Source: Burhinus oedicnemus (Eukaryota; Chordata; Aves; Charadriiformes; Burhinidae). Taken from it: a stretch of 64,000 nucleotides of DNA. Of the stretch, positions 35,405-47,362 are shown one piece after another. Where the stretch lies: NCBI GenBank assembly GCA_008921705.1, contig VFFE01006701.1, forward strand, positions 71,453 to 135,452, written 5' to 3'. Below the pieces are notes generated by a model, which did no database searches, had not been told where the DNA came from, and worked only from the letters and a program-made list of their open reading frames with translations. Position 1 is the first letter of the stretch; each line of letters opens with the position of its first letter. The translations under genes were made by a program, and so were the position numbers.

Positions 35405-37334
35405 GGTTCTGTTTTTATTTTGTTCTAGTAGAAGCGTTTAAGGTATTAAATATCCCACATGAGAGTTCAGCAAAGACTCAAAATTCAGAAGTTTTTATTT
35501 CGAAACCATATGAAGTCATTGAAGAATATTCAGTTCTTCTCCCCTGAATAACCTAACATACATAGTAGGATAGATTGCTTCAGGACATGGAATTGCATTC
35601 CTATCGTGGAAAGCTTTTGAGACCAATTCAACAAACCCATTTTTTAAACAATGATTTGGCTTAGATTTGGACAGTGGATTGAATGAAATTCCCTCCCAAG
35701 GTCTTTTCTAGCTTTATTTTCTCTGTTCTTTACTTCTGGAAGAATGTCCCTTCTATTCCATCTGAGAAAGGTTGGAAGACTTGGCTGTTACTACCTCAGC
35801 AGCCTTATACCTAGGCACTGGATGCTTATGCACAGTGTCCACTTTGCTTCACAGAGCTGAATTGTATGAATAAATCAACGTTTATGATGATTGAAAAAGA
35901 TAAGCTGCTGATACATTTCTGTATCTGGTCACCTCTATAAAGAAAGAAGTGGGAAAAGGGCATTTCTCCATCTTACATGAAATGGTTGTCCCTTATAAAA
36001 TACCCTAGCCACTGGTCTAAGGGGGAATCCAATCAGGCAAAACTGGAAATAAAACAGAAAAAAGGATCATTCCTAATCTTTAGTTCATTCTTGAAAATAA
36101 ATGTGAGCAAGTCAGGCTAATTAAAAAAGAAGACAAAACAACAAACAACTAAAAGTATCCTCCAGTGATGGCCTGAGTAGCAGAACTAAGGAAACTGGTT
36201 CCCTGCGGGACCATCCTCCCCTATTACCAGCCCTTCTCCCTACTTACCCTTGAACCTGCAACGCAATGCTCAGCTTCCTCATGTGATCCCGGCAACCACC
36301 CCCACAATACTTTCATCTTTGTACCGTAAACCCTAAGCATATTTTTCTGCTCTCTAGCTGAGCAAGAGGCAGCATGCCAAGCCAGTAGTTTAGAGATGCG
36401 TATTCCTGACTGGCCTACCAGCCACTACCTCTTTGCTGTTCCTCCTCTTTTCCCTAAAGGGGTACATGTATGGGGATCTCTAATCTTCTTACCACCTTAT
36501 TTTCATCGAAAATAAAAGAACTTACATAGCTTGGATTTTCCATCCCTCTCTAAGATATTTTTTAAATAGTTAAGAATTTCGTAGGTTACTTGGTAAGGGG
36601 AGAGAGTAAGAAAAGGGAACAACAGGGTGGTCAGATGGACATACAGGTAGGGATTATTGAGATATTACTTTCTTAGAGAGCTAGGTTGAGGAAATCAGTT
36701 ATGTTAATTTCCATTTATAGTTGGATACAAAGAGGTGTTAGAAATCATTTAACATTTTTCAAGAGAAAAATAAAAGTCTGTTTTTTGATTCTTTCAGAAA
36801 GATCATTCCTCTCATTTTACAATTGAAAAAGAAAGCATTCAGAGTAAGTTGTCTGGTCTCTAAATTTATTGTTACTGTTCAAAGGTTTCCCTGGTGTATA
36901 AAATTTGTGATCCTTTGTAAGAAGACCAAGAATGAAAACAAAGGGAGAGAAAGCCCATTGGTAACCAAGCTTAGGCATAATAGAGAAAACCTCTTTAATG
37001 GCTTTGGTATTATATAGAAAATTTGCTCAATAAAAATAACCCAAACCAGAAAAGTTTCTGGATTTATTTTCTTCATGCAAAGTAACAGTCTATAAACACC
37101 AAACAAATAAACTAAAACCAAAAAACCTAAATAAAACAACATCCCAGCCTGGCTCTCCCTCCATCTACAGCATTTTTTTAGTGTTCAAGTTTTACTAGGC
37201 ACAGCTGAAGCTGGTGCCATCGGTGTCTGGTGATGCAGCTCTACTTATGAAATTTAAGAATCCTCTGGCACTGGCACTGAAAAACTGTGTCAGCCTCTTG
37301 CTTCAAAAGTTCATCTCTGTGTACTGTTTTGCAG

Positions 37335-38079
37335 TGGGGTCAGGGCAATCCCGTGCACAAATACAGGCTGGACAGAGAATGGACTGAGAGCAGCCCTGAG
37401 GAGAGGGACTTGGGGGTGTTAGTGGATGAGAAGCTCAACAAGAGCTGGCAATGTGCGTTGGCAGACCAGAAAGCCAACCACATCCTGGGCTGCATCAAAA
37501 GCAGCGTGGCCAGTGGGTCAAGGGAGGTGATTCTGCCCCTCTACTCTGCTCTCGTGAGATGCCACCTGGAGTACTGCGTCCAGCTCTGGAGCCCCCAACA
37601 CAAGAAGGACATAGACCTGTTGGAATGGGTCCAGAGGAGGGCCGTGAAGATGGTCAGAGGGCTGGAGCACCTGTCTTATGTGTCTTATGAAGACAGGCTG
37701 AGAGAGTTGGGGTTGTTCAGCCTGGAGAAGAGAAAGCTGTGGAGAGACCTTATAGCAGCCTTCCAGTATCTGAAAGGAGCCTACGGGAAAGATGCAGAGG
37801 GACTTTTTACAAGGACGTGTAGTGATAGGACGAGGGGTGATGGCTTCAAACTGGAAGAGGGTAGATTTAGATTAGATCTCAGGAAGAAATTTTTCACTGT
37901 GTGGGGGGTGAGGCCCTGGAACAGGTTGCCCAGGGAAGCTGGAAGTGTTCAAGGCCAGGTTGGATGGGGCTTTGAGAAACCAGGTGTAGTGGGAGGTGTC
38001 CCTGCCCATGGCAAGGGAGTTGGAACTAGATGATCTTTAAGGCCTCTTCCAACCTAAACCATTCTACGATTGTATGATT
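37335..38079 (+). mobile_element. CR1 LINE, 745-bp 3' part with RT C-terminal remnant
   Basis: A 5'-truncated CR1 in plus orientation. The frame translates without a stop from about 37335 to 38033. It gives the C-terminal reverse-transcriptase segment and downstream region: [74 protein letters not shown]. The tail ends AACCATTCTACGATTGTATGATTC. An intact frame of nearly 700 bp suggests a fairly recent insertion. It shows a small in-frame duplication (GTCTTATG twice, about 37673-37690) and a short internal deletion near 37938 where the usual TGTGGATGCCCCATCC segment is missing. It is too truncated to be mobile. Confidence 0.96.
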
Positions 38080-41000
38080 CTTTTTAGAGGGTCTCAGTCA
38101 TTGGGAACCGTAGGAATTGTAGCACACTATATTAAATATTACTAAAGTACAGCATCCTAGTCAGTGGTCAAAGCAGAAATATTGGCATGGACATTTCAAA
38201 GTCACAGGATAATAATAATCTCTTCTTTTTCCATTCTTTGGAAACTGTAGTTTGGAATAACTTTATTCATCAGTTAAGGTTAAGAAATCATTAAAACTGA
38301 GTTCTATCCCACTTACTTTAACTAGAAAACTTTTGGGAATATATATGTAGGAGTATTTAATATCAAAATTATCATTTGATGTATTGAGAGAGGTGGGGTT
38401 TTTTGGTAGCATCCAATGATTACATGATTTGCTATAGCTTTGCCAAACAGTTCCAAGTGGCAAATCAGATTCCTTATACGGCCAATTGCTCTGTCTGCCT
38501 TTTGAGAAATACAGTGTTTTCTTGTCCACAGTGTTCCCTTTAGCCATATTTTCTTTTTGAATTGTTTTTGTTACTATTACTTTATTCTTCAACTGGAATT
38601 AAACTCAAATTCAATTTACTATTGCTAGGGCACCATTGATGCTCCTATGGAATTTTAAGAACCAGAGACATTAAATTCAGCTTCACTTCCCTCAATGAAA
38701 GATGTTGCAAATCAATTCACAACTGACGTTCTTGAAAACAGCACAACAGATGACAGCAAGAACGTAGAGAACAAAGAGCTGTTATATATGCCATATTTTC
38801 CCTATGATTAGCTGTGCAGTATTTTATGTCTTTTCCAGCAGTGCTGGTTATTGTTGATTCCACTATTCATGCTTTTATGTACAGTTTTAATGATCTGTAG
38901 GACAGATAGAAACCACCTTACATTACCAAGTAATGTCATGCATATAACTGGAATAGAGATCACGACCTCTTGATCAACATAGAAAAAAGGAAAAAAGAAA
39001 AGAAGAATACTTCAGATGTCTATTAATGGTTTAATGCCTCCTCAGACTGTTTGGGCACCACAGTGAATTTATGACCAGTAGAGGGTGCTAGCGCACGTAC
39101 ACAGAAGTCAGTAAGTCGTACCAAAGATGGCTGCATAAGAAGTTTGGGTTAAAATCGTAGAGACAGCACTGGTGTTAATGTAATAAAACTTAATAAGATA
39201 TCTTTAGCCAGTCTGCATTATTTTCTCAGATATTGAAAAGTCCTTTCAGCATCAACAGAATACATTCTAAAGTTAGGTTGTTGTGACATGCACTTTAGAA
39301 GACTGACATTGATGTCAGAAAAAAGGGCTTAATTCTGCTGCACCAATATTTTTGAGATGGATTCTTAAAAAAAAAGGAAGTCTTGGAAACACATATACGA
39401 CTAATATCTGTACAGTAGTGTGGTGGGGTTTTTTTCTTTCTAAAATGAAGGGTGTATCTATAACCACAGTGTCATGTCATCAGAAATATTATCATCAGGA
39501 ACCCAGGTGTGAAGTCAGATTAACACAGCCGTATTACTTTTTCCACAGCTGTGTGGGTTATCTCTGGACTGTGTACACTCCCTCAAATTTGTCCCCTAAT
39601 TCATATCCAGACACCTAAATAAAGTTTCGCTGATTTTTAGAATTGCTGAGCCATCATCCCTTACTGATAACAATGGGAGCTGTGTTATCTAAATATTTAT
39701 TTATAGCTCCCCTTTGACCTTGTCCCTGGATCCTTGCCCAATAATCCCATGCACTGAAGCTTATTCAGTGTTCTGCCTTCTGAGCACATTTGAACAGCTG
39801 TTATTCATTAAAAGAAAAAGAAAATAAGAAAACCCAGAACCTGTAACTTCAATCTGAGAGGGTTATCTTTCCTTCTTTTCTCTCCAAATGAATGATTTCC
39901 CTAAAATATATGTATGTCTGGCCCAGGCCCAGGGCTTGTAATAAGTTTTCTATGCACAGAGATATTATGGCCTTAAGATCCAATATCCTTTGCCCTACAG
40001 GGTGAGAAAAGGGAGCTTTATCCTGTTTGTACAAGGGTATATGCAGAATTCAATCCATTTGCTGGAAGGGCTGGAATGAACTTTAAGTGTTTCCATGTAA
40101 TAATGTACTTATTAAAAAGTTCCTGTGCATAATTTTGTGAAGTCTTTTGCATATAATAGTTTTGCTTTTCAACTTTGGAGCTCTGCATTGTTAGATTCTA
40201 GGTGATCAGTCCGGATACTATTTATGCAAGGTTAACATAGGTTTAACCAACTTGGCTCTTTTTAAAACAAGAGAAGTGTACTCTTTAAGAGCTCAGAAAA
40301 CTAAATTTTCAAAGAGAAATAAAGGGGGGGAAAATAATATGTATTAGAATGACAAAAAAATCTCAACCAGCCAACCACTAACTTCCTGTAATATTATATT
40401 ATGAATGAAAAACATAGGGGGTGGAAGGCAAGATTTTATTGTGATGGAAGGATAAAACACTGACATCTGATCAACTGAATAGCTTTCAAAACTCAGTGGA
40501 GAGCTGTGATCAGGGCACAATCCCTTTACCTAAACATAAAGGTCTTGTGCCAGCTGAGATTCCTTAGGGTACCTGAGATACTCAGAAGGCTTGACAGGTA
40601 TGACATTGGAGCCGTAAGAGACCTGTGCCCTTTTGGAAATGCACCTGGAGGCCAGGGAGAATACTTTCAAGTACATGGGATGCCTCTAGACTTCCCTGCT
40701 TAGGCACCTGAATAGATTAATTAATTTCTAAATAAAAATATAAATATAATATTTAGCAAGAGCCTTTTAAGTTTCCTGTGCCGAAACTTTGGCTGACAAA
40801 AAGAATTTTGAAGGCCAGTGGCAGTGATCTGACAGTCACAGTATCTTTCACACTCACGGTTCAGAGCACTTAGGCCCTTTGAATGAAAGGGCCAAACTCT
40901 GTCCTGTTTATGGCAGCATGTCCTGCGTAGCTATGACAGAGCCCTGGACTGGGTCCAAGCTTATAATATTCCAGTGGCATACTAAATGCTGGAAAATCTT

Positions 41001-43321
41001 TCTGCAATTACAGTTCTTTAGAAGAAATAGATATTTTTTACTGAAGATAAGAAGATAAAGAGGAATAAAGAAAATAGATGAAAAAAGGTAACGAGGAGAC
41101 ATATTTGAAATTGGTTATGACAAATGGCAAGCAGCCATCCATTGGCTTCTTTTTACATCTTGGAAGAGGTATAGGAAAGGCAAGCCAGTTCCTATAATTT
41201 TTTTAGCTCTGCCAGAAAGCATTTTTTCCATGCCTTGCAAGTTTTCCCTTTTCTATTCCCAACTGTTTACCATCTGGGAATTTGTGGTTGTGAACAGTTA
41301 AAACTTAATATTTAAAAATATACATATATTTCACTTGAAATTAAGATTTTCAGTAAAGTGACTGGATTCCACTTTTGGGTGGAATGTGGTGAGATGAATA
41401 TGTGCAATGGTTGGCACTGGAACGCTGGCTCTGCACTTGGAGAGAGACTTGGGAGTTTTGTCCAGCTCCAGAGTTTTGATTTTATGGCCAATGATTAAGT
41501 TATAATTAATATAATGAAAAACAAAAGATCTTTTAACACTTCTGTGACTTCTTACTTCTTTCATTAATTTTAAATTAGTGCTTTCACAGTATGCATCATG
41601 AGATTAGTGACAGGATATTAAACATCTTCCCTCCAAGTCTATTGGTTGTCACATCACTATCATATTCGTAACAGATGAAGTTGCTCTAATGAGTTGGCAT
41701 GGATAGAGGCAGCATATGCAAATTACCATAATACTAAGCCTTATACTCGGGTTTTATGGTAATGCTGAGTTCTGGGGTTGGGACTAAACTTGCAGTCCCA
41801 GAGCTGGATAATTAATAAATATCTTGGGAATGTTTACGCTACACTGTAGTTGCAGCAGTGTCTGATCCTTAGACACATCTTAAATCTCCATTTCAAATCC
41901 AGACGTCTTTCAGCAATTTAAATCAGAGAAATAGGTAGTTTTGGGGGACTATCTTCTGTCTGTATATCGCTTCATTTTCATCCCAGTACCTCAGTTAGAG
42001 TAAAGCAGATCTCTGTCCTGGCAGATTTAACAAAACAGTTAAAGATTAACTGAGCAGGGGAATGAACCCACCTTCAGGTCATTGGTCTGGAATAATGTTC
42101 AGGCAGTGTCTGAGCACTCTCCAGGATTTAAATGCCTCTGTTTGTCTTCTGGTCCTTGTTCTTTCCTCTACTGATTTCGTTGTCAAGATGTTTTTGGGCT
42201 TTTTTTTGCTCCACTTTGGCATGACTTCAGGTCTGCCTGACCATCTCTTCTCTTACGCTGTTTCACTAATCTCCATTGCTGGCCCATCTTCAAACAATTT
42301 CTTTCTTTGCTTCTGTTCTTGTGTTGCTGTACACCTTTGGAAAAAAAATCTCATGACCATGTAGAACTACAGAACTCTAACTTCATTCTCGCCTGTTTTT
42401 ACTCTGCCATTCTTCAGTCAAGCATTGCCTCTTGGCAGGATGATATTTGAGGTCTTTCATGCCTCACTGCCTTTAGCCTCCATTATAGAAAGCATCTTGT
42501 GCTCTCCGTTTCTGCAAAGAACACTGATTTATCTTTTAAAGAATCTGTCCAGATCCAGGGGGATGACTCCACATTTCTACTTCTTTTACTGTCATTCTGT
42601 TCTACTTTCCCTGCCAACGACACTGAAGTTTTAGCCTTTTTTTAATCTCACCTTTTCTTCAGTTTTAGCAATACATTATTGCTTCTTTCCCTCCAGTTTT
42701 CTCTGTTCATTATTCTTTCTCTCTCTGATCTGTCACAACCCCTCCCACTTTTTAATCTCCACCATCCTTACAAATACAAATGTAAAAATTACATCTTCCC
42801 CTCTAACTACAGTATTCCATTCTTTCCACTGATGATATATCTATCATCAGCCTTTAACGTTTTTCACCCCCCAGTTCCCCACTGACTACCAACTTGGGGA
42901 TATTTTCATGCTCCTTAGATTATGCTTATATTGGAATTTAGTCATGAAAGTGTCAGGCAGTGATTGATAGTGCTCACTTTGAAGAACAGTCCAAGCTGCA
43001 ATGAGACAGGGTATCAGCTGGTTTAGATTCCTTTTCCAGGTTCTCCATTTGCATTTCATCCCGTGATTCTAGGAAGTGAAAACACAGCATGGAGTTTGGC
43101 TTCGGTGCATTCCTGCTCTGTCACTCCCTCTCTCTTTTCCCTCCCTCTCCTGTCTCTGTGCTTCTTGAATGGGGTTATATGTTGACCAAGATCCAATGGG
43201 ATATTTGGAAAGTAGCTAACAACACTTCCTTGAAAAAAATGCAGGAGCTATGTCCTCAATACCCTGAGGCCATCAAAGGCCTAAGGTCCAGGCCACCTGC
43301 ATCACGGGCAAATAAAGTCAC
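38080..43321. other. Intergenic, nothing recognised
   Basis: AT-rich DNA between two CR1 copies. The stretch at about 42100-42890 is pyrimidine-rich on the plus strand and yields several 70-100 codon frames. Their composition (Leu, Phe, Ser) is what a TC-rich strand produces by chance. Confidence 0.55.
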
Positions 43322-43960
43322 AGTATCATAGCATTAGAGAAATGTTGGTTGGAAGGGACCCCTGGAGGCCTTTAAGTACAACATCTCATGTGGAGCAGGG
43401 CAAATGGCAACAGTAGATCAAGTCAGCCATGGTTTTGTCTGGTGGAGTCTCCAAGATCTCTGTGGATGAAATTTTCTTCATATCTGTAGTAGCCCATACA
43501 TGATCATCTTGAGAGCTCTTTGCTGGACCCTATTCAGTTTCTTCATACCCCTCCTGAACTGGGGAGAGCACAAAATTGGACAGATTATGCCAAGCATAGC
43601 CTCACTGGCACTGAATAAAGGGCAATAATAAGTTCCCATGATCTTCTGGCCGTGACTTCCTAATGTTTCACAGTTTTCCTTATTTGTGATGAGAGTTCAC
43701 TGTTGTCCCATGTTCAGTCTTGCATTCATTAAAACCCCCAGGTATTTTCCAGAAGGGGCTGGACTGACACAAAGGCTTATTCTGCCCCAGGTGGAGAACT
43801 TGCTGCTTCTCCTTGTTGAACTACATGGGTTTTCAGTCGGCCCAGGCCTCAAGTTTGTCAAAGTCCTTGGACAGAAGCTCTGCTGTTTGGCAGGTCAGCT
43901 ACTCTTCCTTACTTAGCACCACCCACAGATTCGTTGAAAGTACACCGAGCCAGTCTACCA
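43322..43960 (-). mobile_element. Old, diverged CR1 LINE fragment
   Basis: It starts with a worn CR1 3' end in minus orientation (TCATAGCATTAGAGAAATG, GGTTGGAAGGGACCC). Collinear CR1 landmarks follow: CTGAACTGGGGAGAGCACAAAATTGGACA (the LWS...VQF region reversed), AACCCCCAGGTATTTTCC-type text, CCCAGGTGGAGAACTTGC and CTTCTCCTTGTTGAACTACATGGG. Many changes and deletions break the reading frame. It is clearly older than the copies at 37335 and 50719 and from a different subfamily. The right boundary is approximate. Confidence 0.8.
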
Positions 43961-46900
43961 ACAAGAAGCTGCCTCCTTCCCCTCTTTCCCCTCATGCTGT
44001 CAGGCACCTCACCTCAAAAGAGGAATTCACTGTTTGAAATCCCAGCAGCTGGGGATGGTTCTGACCCTTACTTAAACTATTTTTCCCATTGAGTAGCTCT
44101 AGATATCTCCCCACGGAGTATATAGGATCATTTAGGTTGTGCTTTGAAGAGGAAGGATATTAGAGATTCAGTCGCATTCGGAAATGGAATTCAAATTTCA
44201 TTGAGCTTTAGACATTTGAAATTATATGCATGAGCTAGTATCTGTAGCTGTTCCTTACAGCCAAGAAAGACAAGCTTCTAGAAGACAAAATAGTCCTAGA
44301 TGGTATCACTTATGAGCTGTTTTATTTGTGCCTTTTTTCTATGGTTTTTTTCCTCATACTTATGGGTTCTATTTATCTTATGAAGTAATAATGTAGACCG
44401 AGGTAGAATTACAGTAAAAATAAAGATGTTCAGTATGAGCCCTATGATATAGTTAATCACTATATACATATATTCTGCTTTTTTTCTGTTTATTTCCTCA
44501 TCTTATTTTTCTGATTTTCCTAATCGTTCTGCTGGCAGGTCAAATGTTAGATTAAGAAGACAGAGAGGTAGTAAAGCTGAGCTAAATATAGCTGTTAATG
44601 CATTGTAATACTTGGAAATAATGAGCAAAATGAGAAGCAGGAAATCATATAAGAACTCATTAACTGGAAGAAAATATTCTGTTGTTAGCTGTTGCTGGTA
44701 ATAAGGTAATTGAATACATGAACTTAAACCAAAATAAAAATATTGGAAAACTACATGGATGTTCTTTACAAACCCAGGAAACAACATGATGAAGAAAGGG
44801 CAGAAAACCTTGAGACAGAAAGGGAAAAAAGATAAGGGCAACATATTAAGCTCCATGCAGTGGTTTCCACAGAAACCACTAGTTTGTAATCCCGTCTTTT
44901 ATTGGTGTTTTCAGGGCAGTTATGTCCATAAAAAAAACTGGAACAATGCCTAAAAGTGAACCATGACCTAAAAGTTGTTGAAGCAATAGCTAATTTTGTA
45001 GCAGTCCTGAGACTCAGATCAATAGTGGAACAATATCTGGCTCCCTTAGACTTCAGGGAGACAAATGCCTGTCAGCAGTGATTGCACACAAAAGGAGAAA
45101 AACTTGTCTGACCTAATTTTCCACCCCCCCACACCTGTTGCAATAGAAATCCTATTTTACGTGTCAAGATTTCTGAAGGAGTTGTCTGCCAGCATCTTGA
45201 TTTCTCCATCCCACAACAAATTATTCACTGGTTGAATTTTCACTTTATTCTCTTTGCCAAAATATACCAAGAGCTAGTTTTGTAATGTTTCAATAAAATC
45301 CCTTTTGGATAACGGGAAATTGTTGTGGGTTTTTGGATCCAAGGTTATGATTTAACCAATTAAAAGGATGGGAAGCTATTTATGAAATTTGGATCCAGGT
45401 CTGGGTTTAAATTCTGAACACCTTTAAACCTGAAATAGCCCTGGCAGGGCAGTGACTTCCTTTCAGTCAGCTCTGAATTAACTTCAGAGTAGGAAGCAGG
45501 GCGGTGAAGAAAGCAATTGGGCACTTTGGATCTTTAGCCAGCAGCTGAAAGCACCCCAGCCCAACCCACAGGCAGGTGTAAATTAGCATGAGTACTTATG
45601 GAAATACGAGTTAAGAAAGGAACTGAACATTCGATCTGGGTTTGTCGGGTGAGGAACCAGAAAATCCTAGAGTTCAGTCAACTTTGCCAAGGGGAAACCA
45701 AAATATCCATGAGTATGCGTTCTTAAAAATGCACCAAAGATCCCTGCGTGCAATGTTGCAAAGGGGCCTGTCAGTAACTTTGTGTGAGTACAGGAGACTC
45801 CTCCAAAAGGCGGGGATGCTCAGACAGCAGAGCTGCCCTCACATTCCCTCCTGCACAGGGAGCACGTTGATGCCCATAGAGGGACGTGGGGAGGAGACAT
45901 GTGAATGAGAGACAGAAGAATGGGAATGGGGTGCGTTGGATGTGTCTTCTTGCTCCTAAGCCAGAACACCTTCCCTAGGCTGCCTCTGCCTTGTGAGTGG
46001 GTTGGTTTGGCTGCTAAACAGCCTCAGATTAGAAGAAAGGAGGTTGATTGCCTTCTGTGCTGTGCCAGCTGCCAGCTCAGCCCCAGTCAGGAACTGGCTC
46101 CGTATGTCCAGGCACCCTCTGAGGAAGAAGATATTGCAGCTTTCCACTCTTTTCTCACTTCTTTTGCCCATTTCAGTTTTGAAATAGCGAACTTTCAAGC
46201 TTACTTACCCTCATCAAGAAATTTCCTACCTAGAAGATTATTGTTAGCTCTAATGACTGTTTTCTTTGTATTTGCACTCGCCAGATGTGAAACATGTTTT
46301 GATCTGTTTTCTCATTATGAAAATGCTTTCATTTATGACGCCCAGCAGGGAGACAGCTGATTAACTTCAAGTTTGTAGGTGGAAATCATTTTTTCTTTTT
46401 GAAAGTGATTACCAGGACCAGCAAAACAAAAAAGATATTCTTTCAAGAGTCTGTTCCCAAATATTGCAGGTCACATTTTCAAAAACACCTTGAACCCATT
46501 CCTGCCTTTAGATGCATAAAAACTCTTCCGTGACAGCTTTTAGTGACAGTCATTTTCATATAGCTGACACTTGAAGAACTGTTTTTTCTGGAATCATTAC
46601 CAGTTACAATGTGGAAGTGGTTTTTTCCCTTTGATTTTTGCCAATAGATTGTTCCTTAAAGAATGTGTTACCCTTTTTCAAGTTCATATTTGAGGACCAG
46701 AATACACAGCTGTGCTTGTCATTAATTCCTCAGAAAGGAATTTATTGAAATTCTACTTAATCAGAATAAATTACCAAAAGATAATTTCATTGGTTTAGGC
46801 ACCATAAATTAGATACTTTTCTTCTCTAGACCATCAAGTATTTTGAGTTTAAACCTGGACAGAGTTTGGCTCAAATGTCAAACCCATTATTTCTGAAATA

Positions 46901-47324
46901 TCTATGTCAGTTATTGTCCATGATAATAACCGTAAAATGTCTTCTAATTGAAAGACTGGAGTACTCCAAAAGACTCTTGGAGTCCCTTGGTATGGAAAGT
47001 TAAAAATAAATGATAGTTTAACTTTTGTATTCAAATAAGTCTGCAACCTCTAGCAAGACAAATTTATTTTATAATTCTGCTGCAATAATTACCACTCTTC
47101 TCTTTCATTGCTTCCTTTGGACTGAGAATCCAAACCCAAAACCAAAACAAGGGGTGGTTTTGTACTTACAAAACCAAAACACAATGCCTGAGGTTTTGCA
47201 AAAACAAAATCCTTCCTGGCTCATTCCATCTCAGCTAAATTTGATGAAACACAGTCATTTAAATGGATCAAAAGAAAAACTTCCAGTGTAAACTTGCAAC
47301 AATTAATTACAGTATTAAAAGAGC
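43961..47324. other. Intergenic, nothing recognised
   Basis: Non-coding DNA. Two overlapping frames at 45642-45908 and 45905-46360 have no recognisable domain; one begins with a non-ATG codon. I regard them as chance. Confidence 0.5.
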
Positions 47325-47362
47325 CTCCTGAGGTCCTTCCGACCTGCATGATTCTATGAATC
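47325..47362 (+). mobile_element. Probable CR1 tail scrap
   Basis: The segment CTCCTGAGGTCCTTCCGACC followed by TGATTCTATGAATCT resembles the last about 40 bases of a plus-oriented CR1 (GAGGTCCCTTCCAACC...ATTCTATGATTCT). Nothing upstream extends the match, so it is either an extreme truncation or an old remnant. Confidence 0.45.

Larger units (their letters stand above)
20502..37334. other. Intergenic, no gene recognised
   Basis: About 17 kb of AT-rich DNA. It holds simple repeats (listed separately) and A-runs at about 20670-20691 and 22977-22986. The largest open frames (21914-22543 plus strand, 32526-32954 plus strand) resemble nothing I know, lack supporting splice or domain evidence, and are treated as chance. 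No RNA gene recognised. Confidence 0.55.

Noticed and set aside
45642..46360. Two overlapping plus frames (88 and 151 codons) with a 4-bp overlap
   Set aside because: The overlap looks operon-like, but this is vertebrate DNA. The first frame lacks an ATG start and neither resembles a known protein.
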